A DNA stretch of 64,000 nt from Lysobacteraceae bacterium (lineage in GTDB: Bacteria > Pseudomonadota > Gammaproteobacteria > Xanthomonadales > Xanthomonadaceae), in the NCBI GenBank assembly GCA_003241895.1, contig QBLY01000003.1:92201-156200 (forward strand), read 5' to 3'. The notes beneath the pieces are model-generated. The model was not told where the DNA came from. It saw only the letters and a program-made list of their open reading frames with translations, and ran no database searches. Position numbers and translations under genes: made by a program. Below are positions 23,571 to 33,663 of this stretch, in pieces (positions within the stretch are counted from its first letter, which is position 1; each line of letters begins with the position of its first letter).

Positions 23571-24884
23571 TCAGAAGTTGAACTGCGTGCGGACCGCGTA
23601 CTGCGCAGTCTCGTCGCCGGTGACTTCGTTGTCGCCCTGGGTGTAGTTGAACATCAGGCGCAGGTTGGAGTTGATGTAGTAGTTCACGCCCAGGATCAAC
23701 GACTCAGCCTCGCGATTGGCGAGGTCGGAGTTATCGATGTGGTCGTAGCGGGCGGTCAGTTCCCACAGGCCGACCTCGGCGACTTTGGGCGAACCGAACA
23801 CGCCGGTGCCGGCCTTGTAGACCTTCCGTCCACCGTTGAGCATCCAGCTGCCCTGCACGTAGTAGGTCTGGACGTCTTGGTCGGAGCCCAGCGGCTGGTT
23901 GAACGTGGCATTGACGAACTCGGACTGCAGGAACAGCGGGCCGTACTGGCCAGCCAGCTCCAGGCCATAGGCATTGACCTGGTCGCCACTGGCGCCGGTG
24001 GTCGTGGCGATGGACTGGGACGGGCCGCGGCGGCCGGCATAGTTGGCAGCGGCGGTCAGGTTCGCCGAACCCTCATTGGCGTTCTCGTGGCTCACCCAGC
24101 CGCCCAGATGCAGCGTCTGGGCGCCGGTCATGATCGGTGCCCAGGTGGCGCGGGCCGAGGCGCCCATGCCCTCTGTGCGCGAGCTGGCGGCGCTGCGAAG
24201 GTTGAATGCCGTCGCGCCAATGGAATAGTTCAGGCCCGACACCTGGTAGCCCACGCCCTGCTGGAACTGGCGGCCATTGAACAGACCAGTGGCCGAAGCG
24301 AACGGCCGCTCCATCATCAGCACCTCGTTGGAGCTGGTCAGCTCTTCCATCGAGCGATAGGGCTTGAATTGACCGATCGTCAGCTTGCCCAGGCCAAACT
24401 TCTTGGCGATGTAGAGATCGCGCAGGCCATCGAGGTTGCTGCCGGCGGCGAAATCCTGCTCCATCTTGTATTCCCAGCCCCAGGCCTTGCCGCCCAGGCT
24501 CAGGCGGGCTCGACGGAATTCGGTGGTGCCGGTGGTGTTGACCTGGTCTTCGTCGAATGCGTAGCCGTCGAAGTGGATGCGACCACCCACCGTCATTTCG
24601 AAAGCTCCGTCCGACGACGTCACTTTCAGGCCGCCCTTGGTTTCAACCTTGGGCTGGGTCATCGTCTGCGCCTTAAGCGCTTCCGCCGTGTCGATGTTGA
24701 TGCCGCTCTGCGCTTCGTCACGGGCTTCGAGATCGTCGATGCGGGCGATCAGGGCGCTGACCTGGGCACGAAGCTCGGCGATTTCCTGATCGCTGGCGGG
24801 CGCGGCGCTCTGGGCGAAGGCGATGGTGGGGCTGAGGCCAGTGATGGCGAGGGCGACGGCGGCGGCCAAGGTGGTCAGACGCAT
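23571..24884 (-). CDS. OprP/OprO-like phosphate-selective porin
   Basis: Outer-membrane porin expected to let phosphate or polyphosphate through. 437 residues: signal peptide MRLTTLAAAVALAITGLSPT up to AFA-Q, a short coiled coil (residues 33-60, EIAELRAQVSALIARIDDLEA), then a 16-strand-like barrel with GGRIHFDGYAFDED, RRARLSLGGKAWGWEY, IGQFKPYRSMEELTSSN and a last strand ending in RTQFNF. The C-terminal Phe is the Bam signal. An AGGAGT 8 bases upstream fixes the ATG at 24884. It diverges from pstS and has its own Pho-box repeat, so PhoB control under phosphate starvation is likely. Confidence 0.92.
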   Translation of the reverse strand: MRLTTLAAAVALAITGLSPTIAFAQSAAPASDQEIAELRAQVSALIARIDDLEARDEAQSGINIDTAEALKAQTMTQPKVETKGGLKVTSSDGAFEMTVGGRIHFDGYAFDEDQVNTTGTTEFRRARLSLGGKAWGWEYKMEQDFAAGSNLDGLRDLYIAKKFGLGKLTIGQFKPYRSMEELTSSNEVLMMERPFASATGLFNGRQFQQGVGYQVSGLNYSIGATAFNLRSAASSRTEGMGASARATWAPIMTGAQTLHLGGWVSHENANEGSANLTAAANYAGRRGPSQSIATTTGASGDQVNAYGLELAGQYGPLFLQSEFVNATFNQPLGSDQDVQTYYVQGSWMLNGGRKVYKAGTGVFGSPKVAEVGLWELTARYDHIDNSDLANREAESLILGVNYYINSNLRLMFNYTQGDNEVTGDETAQYAVRTQFNF

Positions 24885-24992
24885 GTGGGTAACTCCTGGT
24901 AGGTAAAGATGCGGTCCGGTTGCAGCGCCGTGATCGACGGCCACCGCCCCGGCCCGGTGCGGGCGTTTCAACGTGCACAGGCTGCTCTCTCT

Positions 24993-25034
24993 TTATTACC
25001 GTCCATTGAGGCTTCCATGACATTTTCGTGACGC
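24993..25034 (-). promoter_or_regulatory. Pho box and -10 element for the porin gene
   Basis: On the minus strand GTCAC (25032-25028) and GTCAT (25021-25017) are direct repeats 11 bases apart, with a weak third unit in phase (CTCAA from 25010). TAATAA at 24998-24993 can act as -10. This layout, 11-base repeats taking the place of a -35 box, is that of PhoB-activated promoters. Pattern read by eye. Confidence 0.6.
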
Positions 25035-25056
25035 CTTGCGGAGGCGTCCGGCGCCA

Positions 25057-25112
25057 CTGTCATGCCCTTGTCATGTTCGAGCAACACGATTGTCACCCAA
25101 GCGATCTGTAAT
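25057..25112 (+). promoter_or_regulatory. double Pho box and -10 element for pstS
   Basis: CTGTCAT (25057-25063), TTGTCAT (25068-25074) and TTGTCAC (25090-25096) lie on an 11-base grid; the unit expected at 25079 is degenerate. CTGTCAT-4-TTGTCAT is nearly the textbook PhoB site. TGTAAT at 25107-25112 follows 10 bases after the last unit and fits a -10 box. Strong phosphate-starvation control of pstSCAB-phoU is inferred. Confidence 0.8.
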
Positions 25113-25168
25113 GGCCGCCATCGGAGACCCCCTCCGACGCAATCCATATCACCCTGAGGAGTCGCAAC

Positions 25169-26185
25169 GTGCTCAAGAATCTCAAACGCACCCTGGCCAC
25201 CCTGGCCTTCGCCGCCAGCCTGACCACCGCGGCCCAGGCCGCCGAGATCACCGGCGCCGGCGCGTCCTTCGTGTTCCCGGTGATGTCCAAGTGGTCGGCC
25301 GACTACAACCAAGCCACGACCCACCGCGTGAACTACCAGTCCATCGGCTCGGGCGGCGGCATCGCCCAGATCAAGGCGGCCACGGTGGACTTCGGTTCTT
25401 CCGACGCCCCGCTCACCCCCCAGGACCTGGCCGCCAGCGCGCTGCTCCAGTTCCCGTCGGTGTCCGGCGGTATCGTGCCCGTGGTGAACATCCCGGGCCT
25501 CGAGCTGGGCAAGATCCGCTTCACGGGCCCGATCCTGGCCGACATCTACCTGGGCAAGCTCACCAACTGGAACGACCCGGTCATCGCTGCGGTCAACCCG
25601 GGCGTGACCCTGCCGGACCTGCGCATCACCGTGGTGCACCGTTCCGACGGCTCGGGCACGACCTTCAACTTTGTCAACTACCTCGCCAAGGTCAGCGTGG
25701 CCTGGCGTGACCAGGTGGGCGTGGGTACCGCGGTTCGCTGGCCGGTGGGCGTGGGCGGCAAGGGCAATGAAGGCGTGGCCGCCTACACCAAGCAGATCAA
25801 GGGCGCCATCGGCTACGTCGAGCTGTCCTACGCGCTGGTGAACAAGCTCAACTACGCCGCGGTGCGCAACCGCACCGGCAACTTCATCGTCCCGAGCAAC
25901 GAGTCCATCGCCGCCGCAGCCGCCAGCGCCGACTGGGCCTCGTCCAAGGACTTCTCGCTGGTGATTACCGACGCCCCGGGCGCCGATGCCTACCCGATCT
26001 CGGCCACCAACTTCATCCTGATGCAGAAGAACCCGAAGAATCCCGCCAATGCCAAGCAGGCGATCGACTTCTTCACCTGGGTCTATGCCAACGGTGACGA
26101 CGCGGCCACCAAGCTGGGCTACGTGCCGCTGCCCGATGCCCTGGTCACCCAGATCGAGGCCTACTGGGCCCAGAACGTCAAGTAA
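25169..26185 (+). CDS. pstS: phosphate ABC transporter, periplasmic binding protein
   Basis: Captures inorganic phosphate in the periplasm for PstCAB. 338 residues from GTG 25169, with TGAGGAG at 25155-25161. Signal peptide MLKNLKRTLATLAFAASLTT to AQA-A. Family motifs: ITGAGASFVFPVMSKW, YQSIGSGGGIAQIKA, FGSSDAPLT and VHRSDGSGTTFNF, which provide the phosphate-binding Ser, Thr and Asp. Followed after 16 bases by a long GC hairpin that may set its expression above that of pstC. Confidence 0.96.
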   Translation: MLKNLKRTLATLAFAASLTTAAQAAEITGAGASFVFPVMSKWSADYNQATTHRVNYQSIGSGGGIAQIKAATVDFGSSDAPLTPQDLAASALLQFPSVSGGIVPVVNIPGLELGKIRFTGPILADIYLGKLTNWNDPVIAAVNPGVTLPDLRITVVHRSDGSGTTFNFVNYLAKVSVAWRDQVGVGTAVRWPVGVGGKGNEGVAAYTKQIKGAIGYVELSYALVNKLNYAAVRNRTGNFIVPSNESIAAAAASADWASSKDFSLVITDAPGADAYPISATNFILMQKNPKNPANAKQAIDFFTWVYANGDDAATKLGYVPLPDALVTQIEAYWAQNVK

Positions 26186-26201
26186 ACTAGCGTGGTCTTC
26201 C

Positions 26202-26229
26202 GCCGCGCGCGCCCCAGGGCGCGCGCGGC
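26202..26229 (+). promoter_or_regulatory. stable hairpin between pstS and pstC
   Basis: GCCGCGCGCGCCC (26202-26214) and its perfect complement (26217-26229) form a 13-base stem, with too short a loop, so about 12 pairs would form. Only TGTTT follows, so it is a poor intrinsic terminator. It may instead be a 3' end that stabilises the pstS transcript or partly blocks readthrough, as often seen after highly expressed binding-protein genes. Confidence 0.6.
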
Positions 26230-26274
26230 TGTTTCCGGGCCGGGCCCGGCGTCAATCCAGCGAGTAAGCACGCA

Positions 26275-27240
26275 ATGCACGCTCCCGCCACAAACACCCC
26301 CGCCGCGCCACGATGGCTCGACAACATCGGCGACTGGCTGTTCCGAAACATCGTTGCGGTGGCCGGCTGGTTCGTGCTCATCACCCTGGCAATGGCGGCG
26401 TTCTCGATGTACTGGGGCGGTCGTGAAGCCTTTTCGGAGTTCGGCTGGGGCTTCCTGGTGTCCACCGAATGGGATCCAGTGCGCGAGCGCTACGGCGCGC
26501 TGGTCGCCATTTACGGCACCCTGGTCACAACGACCATCGCCATGATCATCGCCGTCCCCGTCAGCTTCGGCATCGCCCTGTTCCTCACTGAAGTGGCCCC
26601 CACCTGGATCCGCGGGCCGCTGGGCGCGGCGATCGAGCTGCTGGCCGGCATTCCTTCCATCATCTACGGCATGTGGGGCCTGTTTGTCCTGGCGCCGCTG
26701 CTGGCCAACAACGTCTACCCCTGGGTGGACGAACACATCGGTCCTTGGCCGATCATCGGCGCGCTGTTCCGCGGCCCGCCGCTGGGCATCGGCATGCTCA
26801 CCGCCGGCATCGTGCTGGCCATCATGGTCATCCCGTTCATTTCCTCGGTGATGCGCGAAGTCTTCCTCACCGTACCCACGCGCCTTAAGGAGTCGGCCTA
26901 CGCGTTGGGTTCCACCACCACCGAAGTGGTGTGGGACATCGTGCTGCCCTACACCCGGTCGGCGGTTATCGGCGGCATCTTCCTGGGCATGGGTCGCGCG
27001 CTCGGTGAAACCATGGCCGTCACCTTCGTGCTGGGCAATGCACACCGCATCAGCGCGTCCCTCCTTGCGCCCGGCAACTCCATCGCCGCCAGCATCGCCA
27101 ACGAGTTCGCCGAGGCCACCACGCCGATGTACCAGTCGGCACTGCTGGCGCTGGGCTTCCTGCTGTTCGCGGTGACCTTCGTCGTGCTGGCCATCGCCAA
27201 GCTGATGCTGATGCAGCTCAAGAAGCGGGAGGGCAACTGA
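26275..27240 (+). CDS. pstC: phosphate ABC transporter permease PstC
   Basis: Inner-membrane permease, 321 residues, with about six to seven membrane segments (first: NIVAVAGWFVLITLAMAAF). The EAA-type cytoplasmic loop is VPTRLKESAYALGSTTTEVV, followed by GRALGETMAVTFVLGN typical of PstC. A longer N-terminal periplasmic part (FSEFGWGFLVSTEWDP) is usual for PstC. It shares one base with pstA (TGATGG). Confidence 0.96.
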   Translation: MHAPATNTPAAPRWLDNIGDWLFRNIVAVAGWFVLITLAMAAFSMYWGGREAFSEFGWGFLVSTEWDPVRERYGALVAIYGTLVTTTIAMIIAVPVSFGIALFLTEVAPTWIRGPLGAAIELLAGIPSIIYGMWGLFVLAPLLANNVYPWVDEHIGPWPIIGALFRGPPLGIGMLTAGIVLAIMVIPFISSVMREVFLTVPTRLKESAYALGSTTTEVVWDIVLPYTRSAVIGGIFLGMGRALGETMAVTFVLGNAHRISASLLAPGNSIAASIANEFAEATTPMYQSALLALGFLLFAVTFVVLAIAKLMLMQLKKREGN

Positions 27241-28103
27241 TGGCCACCGTCGCCGAACGCCTGTTCATCCGCCGCCGCATCGTCAACGGCCTGTCGCTGG
27301 TGCTTTCCGGGCTGGCCGCGCTGTTCGGCCTGTTCTGGCTGGTGTGGATCCTATGGACCACGTTCACCAAGGGCGTGGACGCGATGAGCCTGTCACTCTT
27401 CACCGAGATGACACCACCCCCGGGCCAGGACACCGGCGGCCTGCTCAACGCCATGGCCGGCAGCCTGATGATCAGCGGCCTGGCCGTACTGATGGGCGCG
27501 CCCATCGGCGTGGCCGCCGGCACCTACCTGGCCGAGTACGTCAACCACCGCAAGCTGGGCGAGGTGATCCGCTTCGTCAACGACATCCTGCTGTCGGCGC
27601 CTTCGATCGTACTGGGCCTGTTCGTCTACACGGTGGTGGTGCGCACCACGGGCGGTTTCTCAGGCTACGCCGGCGCCATTGCCCTGGCCTTCATCGTGCT
27701 GCCGGTGGTGGTGCGAACCACCGACGAGATGCTGCGGCTGGTGCCGATCCAGATGCGCGAGGCAGCCCTTTCGCTGGGCGTGCCGCAGTGGAAGGTCACC
27801 ACCCAGATACTCTACCGGGCCGCCGCGCCGGGCATCATCACCGGCGTGCTGCTGGCGCTGGCGCGCATCAGCGGCGAAACCGCGCCGCTGCTGTTCACCG
27901 CCTTCAACAACCAGTACTGGAGCACCGACATGACCGGTGCGGTGGCCAACCTGCCCGTCACCATCTTCCAGTTCGCGCTCAGCCCGTTCGAATACTGGAA
28001 CAAGCTGGCCTGGGCCGGCGCCTTCATCATCACGGTGTTCGTGCTGCTGGTCAGCGTCACCGCCCGCTATATCCTGCTGCGCAAGAAGATGAGCCATGAC
28101 TAA
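27240..28103 (+). CDS. pstA: phosphate ABC transporter permease PstA
   Basis: Second permease subunit, 287 residues, about six membrane segments. The cytoplasmic loop for PstB contact is [20 protein letters not shown], and [18 protein letters not shown] is a PstA hallmark. Starts at the ATG on the pstC stop and overlaps pstB by 8 bases. Confidence 0.96.
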   Translation: MATVAERLFIRRRIVNGLSLVLSGLAALFGLFWLVWILWTTFTKGVDAMSLSLFTEMTPPPGQDTGGLLNAMAGSLMISGLAVLMGAPIGVAAGTYLAEYVNHRKLGEVIRFVNDILLSAPSIVLGLFVYTVVVRTTGGFSGYAGAIALAFIVLPVVVRTTDEMLRLVPIQMREAALSLGVPQWKVTTQILYRAAAPGIITGVLLALARISGETAPLLFTAFNNQYWSTDMTGAVANLPVTIFQFALSPFEYWNKLAWAGAFIITVFVLLVSVTARYILLRKKMSHD

Positions 28104-28911
28104 AGCCACGATTGCCTTCACCACGGCCGTTCCAACGGCGACCGAGCTGGCGCCCCGCGCCGCCAAGCTCTCGGCACGCAACCTCGCCTTCCACTACGGC
28201 GATTTCTGCGCGCTCAAGGACATCAACCTGGACGTGCCCGAGAAGCGGGTCACCTCCCTGATCGGTCCGTCGGGCTGCGGCAAGTCCACGCTGCTGCGCA
28301 TCTTCAACCGGATCTACTCGATCTATCCCGGCCAGCGCGCCAGCGGCGAGGTGATCCTGGATGGCGAGAACATCCTCGACCCCAGCTACCCGCTCAACAA
28401 GCTGCGCAGCAAGATCGGCATGGTGTTCCAGAAGCCGGTGCCGTTCCCGATGTCCATCCACGACAACATCGCCTACGGCATCGGCCACTACGAGAAGCTG
28501 TCGCGGGCCGACATGGCCGTGCGCGTGGAAGGCGCGCTGCGCCAGGCCGCGCTTTGGGACGAGGTCAAGGACAAGCTCAAGCAGAACGCCCTGGGATTGT
28601 CTGGCGGCCAGCAGCAGCGTCTTTGCATCGCCCGCGCGGTGGCGCTCAAGCCCGAGGTGATCCTGTTCGACGAGCCGACCTCGGCGCTCGACCCGATCGC
28701 CACCGGCAAGATCGAGCAGCTGATCGCCGAGCTCAAGCAGCATTTCACCATCCTGATCGTCACCCACAACATGCAGCAGGCGGCGCGCTGCTCGGACTAC
28801 ACTGCCTTCATGTACCTGGGCGAGCTGGTCGAGCAGGGCGTCACCGGCACCATCTTCACCAAGCCGACCAAGCAGCAAACCGAAGACTACATCACCGGCC
28901 GGTTCGGCTGA
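28096..28911 (+). CDS. pstB: phosphate ABC transporter ATP-binding protein
   Basis: ATPase of the Pst system, 271 residues. Walker [13 protein letters not shown] near residue 56, Q loop [12 protein letters not shown], signature [14 protein letters not shown], Walker [13 protein letters not shown] and the H loop [15 protein letters not shown]. Also needed for phosphate signalling through PhoR. N-terminal 20-odd residues ([19 protein letters not shown]) are an extension not shared with E. coli PstB. Confidence 0.97.
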   Translation: MTKATIAFTTAVPTATELAPRAAKLSARNLAFHYGDFCALKDINLDVPEKRVTSLIGPSGCGKSTLLRIFNRIYSIYPGQRASGEVILDGENILDPSYPLNKLRSKIGMVFQKPVPFPMSIHDNIAYGIGHYEKLSRADMAVRVEGALRQAALWDEVKDKLKQNALGLSGGQQQRLCIARAVALKPEVILFDEPTSALDPIATGKIEQLIAELKQHFTILIVTHNMQQAARCSDYTAFMYLGELVEQGVTGTIFTKPTKQQTEDYITGRFG

Positions 28912-28930
28912 TCACAGGATGACGCCCCCG

Positions 28931-29620
28931 ATGAACGACCACATCGTCAAGAGCTACGACAACGAGCTCAAGCGCCTCGACGGCGAGATCCAGCGCATGG
29001 GCGAACTGGCCATCAGCCAGCTCGACGCCGCCATCGACGTGCTGCAGCGCCGCGACAGCGCCGCCGCCATGCGCGTGGTGGCCAACGACGACGCGATCGA
29101 CGCGCTCGAGCACACGGTCAGCCACGACGTGCTGCGCCTGCTGGCGCTGCGCCAGCCGATGGCGCGCGACCTGCGCGAGGTTTACGCCTCGCTGCGCATC
29201 TCTTCGGACATCGAGCGCATCGGCGACTACGCCGCCAACGTCGCCAAGCGTTCGATGGTGCTCAACCAGACGGCGCCGGTGTCGGCCGCCCATGGCCTGC
29301 CGGCGCTGGCCAAGCTGGCCAATTCGCTGGTGCGCGACGCGCTGCAGGCCTATCGCGACCGCGACGCCGACCGCGCCATGGCCGTGCGCAGCCGCGACGC
29401 CGAGCTCGACGCGGAGTACACGGGCCTGTTTCGCGAGTTCCTGACCTACATGGCCGAGGACCCGCGCCAGATCACGCCCTGCACCCACCTGCTGTTCATC
29501 GCCAAGAACATCGAGCGCATCGGCGACCACGCCACCAACATCGCCGAGAACACCTGGTTCCTGGTCCACGGCGAACAGCCCGCCGAAGAGCGCGAAAAGC
29601 GCGACACCACCACCGAATAA
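28931..29620 (+). CDS. phoU: phosphate signalling regulator PhoU
   Basis: Negative regulator linking Pst transport to the PhoR kinase. 229 residues from ATG 28931, all-helical with two three-helix PhoU repeats holding the metal-binding pattern (ISSDIERIGDYAANVAKR; FIAKNIERIGDHATNIAE). The in-frame ATG at 28919 has AGG almost touching it, so the second ATG is preferred (MNDHIVKSYDNELKRL matches relatives). A short GC hairpin without a T run follows at 29630-29646. phoB and phoR are not in the window. Confidence 0.95.
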   Translation: MNDHIVKSYDNELKRLDGEIQRMGELAISQLDAAIDVLQRRDSAAAMRVVANDDAIDALEHTVSHDVLRLLALRQPMARDLREVYASLRISSDIERIGDYAANVAKRSMVLNQTAPVSAAHGLPALAKLANSLVRDALQAYRDRDADRAMAVRSRDAELDAEYTGLFREFLTYMAEDPRQITPCTHLLFIAKNIERIGDHATNIAENTWFLVHGEQPAEEREKRDTTTE

Positions 29621-29737
29621 GCCGCCAGCGGCCCGCCAAGCGGGCCTGGCCGGGAACGACCCCGGCAGCGCGCGGCCTTCACGCCCCGCACGCTGCCGCC
29701 GCCCCCGGCCTTGGGGTAAACTTGCCGAGCTCAATGC

Positions 29738-29912
29738 GTGGTGCGGGAGAGACTGGCCCAGGCCAGCGCCGAAGGCGTAACGCCCGTAATCGCTCAGGAA
29801 CCCGGAACCGTACCGCGCGAGCGACTCTGGAGAGACCGGAACCAACCGGCGCCGAAGGGGCATGGGACGCAGGAAGCGACCCAAAACTCTCAGGCAAAAG
29901 GACAGAGGGGCA
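29738..29912 (+). ncRNA. tandem glycine riboswitch upstream of gcvP
   Basis: Two consecutive glycine aptamers. The first begins near GCGGGAGAGACTGG (29744) and holds GCCGAAGGCGTAACGCC and AATCGCTCAGG; the second begins near CTCTGGAGAGACCGG (about 29825) and holds GCGCCGAAGGGGCA and AACTCTCAGGCAAAAGGACA, the typical 3' end. GGAGAGAC, CGAAGG and CTCAGGnAAA are core motifs of the class. It lies in the otherwise gene-free stretch between phoU and gcvP; glycine binding is expected to switch on glycine cleavage. AGGGG at its 3' edge can pair with CCCCT at 29937-29941, a possible expression platform. Confidence 0.9.
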
Positions 29913-29956
29913 CCCCGCGCATCCGTGCGCGGCCCTCCCCTTTGCCTGGACCGCCC

Positions 29957-32815
29957 ATGAATCGCGAAAGCCTGAGTCAGCTCGAGCAGCACGACGCCTT
30001 CCTCGAACGCCACATCGGCCCCAACGACGCCGAGATCGCCCACATGCTGGGCGTGGTCGGCCAGGCCTCGCTGGACGCCCTCACCGACGCCATCGTGCCG
30101 GCCAGCATCAAGTCGCCCGGGCCTCTCGCCCTGCCCGAGCCGATTACCGAGGTCGAGGCCATCGCCAAGATCCGCCTGATCGCCAACAAGAACCAAGTCT
30201 TCCGCAGCTTCATCGGCCAGGGCTACTACGGCACCCACACGCCCAATGTCATCCTGCGCAACATCCTCGAGAACCCCGCCTGGTACACCGCCTACACGCC
30301 CTACCAGGCCGAGATTTCCCAGGGCCGGATGGAAGCGCTGATCAACTTCCAGACCCTTTGCGCGGACCTCACCGGCATGGAGATCGCCAACGCGTCCCTG
30401 CTGGACGAAGCCACCGCCTGCGCCGAAGCCATGACCCTGGCCAAGCGCTCGTGCAAGTCAAAGTCCAACCAGTTCTTTGTTTCGCGCGGCGTGCATCCGC
30501 AGACGCTTGAAGTGCTCAAGACCCGCGCCGAGCCGCTGGGCATCGAACTGGTGGTGGCCGACGACGCCGACGCCGCGGCCATGGACGTGTTCGGCGCCCT
30601 GCTGCAGTACCCCGACACCTTCGGCCAGGCGCATGACTACCAGGCGCTGGCCGACGCCGTGCACGCGCGCGGCGGCCTGGTAGCCGTGGCCACCGATCTG
30701 CTGGCCCTCACCCTGCTCAAGTCTCCGGGCGAATGGGGCGCCGACATCGTGGTCGGCAACTCCCAGCGCTTCGGCGTGCCGTTCGGCTTCGGTGGCCCGC
30801 ATGCCGCCTTCATGGCCTGCAAGGACGCGTTCAAGCGCTCAATGCCGGGCCGCCTGATCGGCGTGTCCATTGATGCCCAGGGCCAGCCGGCCTACCGCCT
30901 TACGCTGCAGACGCGCGAACAGCACATCCGCCGCGAGAAGGCCACGTCCAACATCTGCACCGCGCAGGTGCTGCTGGCGGTAATGGCGTCGATGTATGCC
31001 GTCTACCACGGCCCGGAAGGCCTGACCCGCATCGCCCGCCGCACCCACCGCCTGGCGACCATTCTGGCCACCGCGCTGCGTGGCGTCGGCGCCACCGTGG
31101 GCACCGATTTCTTCGACACCCTGCACGTGGTGGGCGTGGACGCGGAGGCGCTGCACGCCAAGGCCGAAGCGGCGCGCGTGAACCTGCGCCGCATCGATGC
31201 CACCAGCCTGGCCATCAGCCTGGACGAAACCAGCACCCGCGAGGAAATCGTGGCGCTGGCGGCGCTGTTCGGTGCCCAGGCCGACATCGAGACGCTGGAC
31301 GCCTCGGCCGCCGACGCCCTGCCCGCCGGCCTGGTGCGCACGTCGAAGTTCCTGCAGCACCCGGTGTTCAACACCCACCACAGCGAGCACGAGCTGCTGC
31401 GCTACATGCGCGCGCTGTCGGACAAGGACCTGGCGATGGACCGCACCATGATCCCGCTGGGCAGCTGCACCATGAAGCTCAACGCCACCGCCGAGATGAT
31501 CCCGGTGACGTGGCCCGAGTTCGGCAACATCCATCCGCTGGCGCCGGCCGCGCAGACCCAAGGCTACGTGCAGCTGATCGAAGAGCTCGAAGCCATGCTG
31601 GTCGAGTGCACCGGCTACGACGCCGTCAGCCTGCAGCCCAACTCCGGCGCCCAGGGCGAGTACTCGGGCCTGCTGGCCATCCGCGCTTACCATCGCTCGC
31701 GCGGCGACCACCAGCGCGACATCTGCCTGATCCCCGAATCAGCCCACGGCACCAACCCGGCCTCGGCGATGATGTGCGGCATGACCGTGGTGGTGACCAA
31801 GTGCGACGCCCACGGCAACGTCGACATCGACGACATCCGCCACCACGCCGCGAAGTACGGCGACCGCCTGGCGGCGCTGATGGTGACCTATCCGTCCACC
31901 CACGGCGTGTTCGAGGAAGCCATCGTCGAGATCTGCGAGGTCATCCACGCCCACGGCGGCCAGGTGTACACCGACGGCGCCAACATGAACGCCATCGTCG
32001 GCGTGGCCAAGCCCGGCAAGTGGGGTTCGGACGTGTCGCACCTCAACCTGCACAAGACCTTCTGCATTCCGCACGGCGGCGGCGGCCCGGGCGTGGGCCC
32101 GTGCGCGGTGAAGGCGCACCTGGCGCCGTTCCTGCCCAAGACCCTGGGCGGCGAAGGCGAAGTCGGCATGGTGAGCGGCGCCAGCTACGGCTCGGCTTCC
32201 ATCCTGCCGATCAGCTGGATGTACGTGACCATGATGGGCGCCTACGGCCTGCGCCGCGCCACCCAGGTGGCCCTGCTCAACGCCAACTACGTGGCCACGA
32301 AGCTGGCGCCGCACTACAAGACGCTCTACACCGGCCGCAACGGCCTGATCGCGCACGAGTGCATCCTGGACCTGCGCCCGCTCAAGGACGCCACCGGCAT
32401 CGGCGCCGAAGACGTGGCCAAGCGCCTGGTGGACTTCGGCTTCCACGCCCCGACCCTGAGCTTCCCGGTCGCCGGCACGCTGATGGTGGAGCCGACCGAA
32501 AGCGAATCGCAGCACGAACTCAACCGGTTCATCGACGCCATGATCCAGATCCGCAGCGAAATCCGCGCCGTGGAAGAAGGCACCCTCGACCGCGAGGACA
32601 ACCCGCTCAAGCACGCCCCGCATACCGCCACCGCGGTGTCGGGCAGCGAGTGGACCCACGCCTACCCGCGCGAGCTGGCCGCCTTCCCGCTGGCCAGCCT
32701 GCGCCAGTCCAAGTACTGGCCCCCGGTGGCGCGCGTGGACAACGTCTACGGCGACAAGAACATCATGTGCGCCTGCATCCCGGTGGATGCGTACAAGGAT
32801 GAAGCCGAGGCCTGA
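29957..32815 (+). CDS. gcvP: glycine dehydrogenase (decarboxylating), P protein
   Basis: PLP enzyme of the glycine cleavage system: decarboxylates glycine and passes the aminomethyl group to the H-protein lipoyl arm. 952 residues, a fused P protein of normal length, starting [20 protein letters not shown]. The PLP lysine is in [18 protein letters not shown] near residue 700; also [13 protein letters not shown] and [14 protein letters not shown]. The start at 29957 excludes an open frame running through the riboswitch. gcvT and gcvH are not adjacent, so the switch here controls gcvP alone. Confidence 0.98.
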   Translation: MNRESLSQLEQHDAFLERHIGPNDAEIAHMLGVVGQASLDALTDAIVPASIKSPGPLALPEPITEVEAIAKIRLIANKNQVFRSFIGQGYYGTHTPNVILRNILENPAWYTAYTPYQAEISQGRMEALINFQTLCADLTGMEIANASLLDEATACAEAMTLAKRSCKSKSNQFFVSRGVHPQTLEVLKTRAEPLGIELVVADDADAAAMDVFGALLQYPDTFGQAHDYQALADAVHARGGLVAVATDLLALTLLKSPGEWGADIVVGNSQRFGVPFGFGGPHAAFMACKDAFKRSMPGRLIGVSIDAQGQPAYRLTLQTREQHIRREKATSNICTAQVLLAVMASMYAVYHGPEGLTRIARRTHRLATILATALRGVGATVGTDFFDTLHVVGVDAEALHAKAEAARVNLRRIDATSLAISLDETSTREEIVALAALFGAQADIETLDASAADALPAGLVRTSKFLQHPVFNTHHSEHELLRYMRALSDKDLAMDRTMIPLGSCTMKLNATAEMIPVTWPEFGNIHPLAPAAQTQGYVQLIEELEAMLVECTGYDAVSLQPNSGAQGEYSGLLAIRAYHRSRGDHQRDICLIPESAHGTNPASAMMCGMTVVVTKCDAHGNVDIDDIRHHAAKYGDRLAALMVTYPSTHGVFEEAIVEICEVIHAHGGQVYTDGANMNAIVGVAKPGKWGSDVSHLNLHKTFCIPHGGGGPGVGPCAVKAHLAPFLPKTLGGEGEVGMVSGASYGSASILPISWMYVTMMGAYGLRRATQVALLNANYVATKLAPHYKTLYTGRNGLIAHECILDLRPLKDATGIGAEDVAKRLVDFGFHAPTLSFPVAGTLMVEPTESESQHELNRFIDAMIQIRSEIRAVEEGTLDREDNPLKHAPHTATAVSGSEWTHAYPRELAAFPLASLRQSKYWPPVARVDNVYGDKNIMCACIPVDAYKDEAEA

Positions 32816-32832
32816 GCAGGACTCACAGGACC

Positions 32833-33609
32833 ATGGCCACCAGGCTGCTGATCGCCCTCGTCCTGGTTCCGGTGCTGGCGTACGTCGGGCTTTGCGGCCT
32901 GATGTACGCCAAGCAGCGCGACCTGACCTACTTCCCGCAATTCACCCGCGTTGATGCCGCACGGACCAACTTCGAGCTGCGCCGTGGCGACGTGGTCCTG
33001 CGAGGCTGGAGTATGAATCCCGGCCAGCGCCATGCGTTGATCTACTTTGGCGGCAATGCCGAATCGATTCAAAACATGCGCGAGAACCTGGCGGCCTGGT
33101 TTCCTGAGCATAGCCACTACCTGCTGGCGTATCGCGGCTACGGCGCCAGCGACGGGCGGCCAGAAGAAGCGCTGCTGTTCGCAGATGCCCTTGCACTGTT
33201 CGACCACGTCAAGAACCAAACGGGCACCGAGGTTGTCTCGGTCATGGGCCGCAGCCTGGGAAGCGGCGTGGCCAGCTACATAGCGTCGCAGCGTCCGGTG
33301 CACAGATTGGTTCTGATCACGCCCTTCGACAGCCTGGCAGGCGTGGCCGGCCATCACTATCCTTGGCTTCCCGTTGATCTGCTTATCCGCGACCGCTTCG
33401 ATTCGGCGCGCCATCTCGCCGACTTCCGCGGCCCGGTTCTGATCGTAAGCGCGGGTCGCGACCAGGTGATTCCCGCGCAGAGCACCGATCGGCTGGCTGC
33501 GTCGCTTCCCGTGCCACCCGAAGTCCTCATGTTGCCTTTGGCAAACCATGACACGGCCTTGGCTGAATCGACCGAATGGCAGCCGGTAGCCGAGTACCTG
33601 AGGCGCTGA
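32833..33609 (+). CDS. alpha/beta hydrolase, membrane-anchored (ABHD13/17-like)
   Basis: 258 residues. N-terminal hydrophobic anchor LLIALVLVPVLAYVGLCGLM, then an alpha/beta-hydrolase core. Nucleophile elbow GRSLGSG near residue 138, acid in SAGRDQVIP and His in LANHDTAL complete a Ser-Asp-His triad. NAESIQNMRENLAAWFPE and YRGYGASDGRPEE match the ABHD13/17-like family (Bem46/YfhR type) of probable serine esterases or thioesterases. The substrate is unknown. It follows gcvP by 17 bases; its base composition is somewhat less GC-rich than that of gcvP. Confidence 0.82.
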   Translation: MATRLLIALVLVPVLAYVGLCGLMYAKQRDLTYFPQFTRVDAARTNFELRRGDVVLRGWSMNPGQRHALIYFGGNAESIQNMRENLAAWFPEHSHYLLAYRGYGASDGRPEEALLFADALALFDHVKNQTGTEVVSVMGRSLGSGVASYIASQRPVHRLVLITPFDSLAGVAGHHYPWLPVDLLIRDRFDSARHLADFRGPVLIVSAGRDQVIPAQSTDRLAASLPVPPEVLMLPLANHDTALAESTEWQPVAEYLRR

Positions 33610-33663
33610 GGCATTGGCAAAGGGTCAGTAACGCCAGACGCATCTGCCTATGCGAACCAACTC

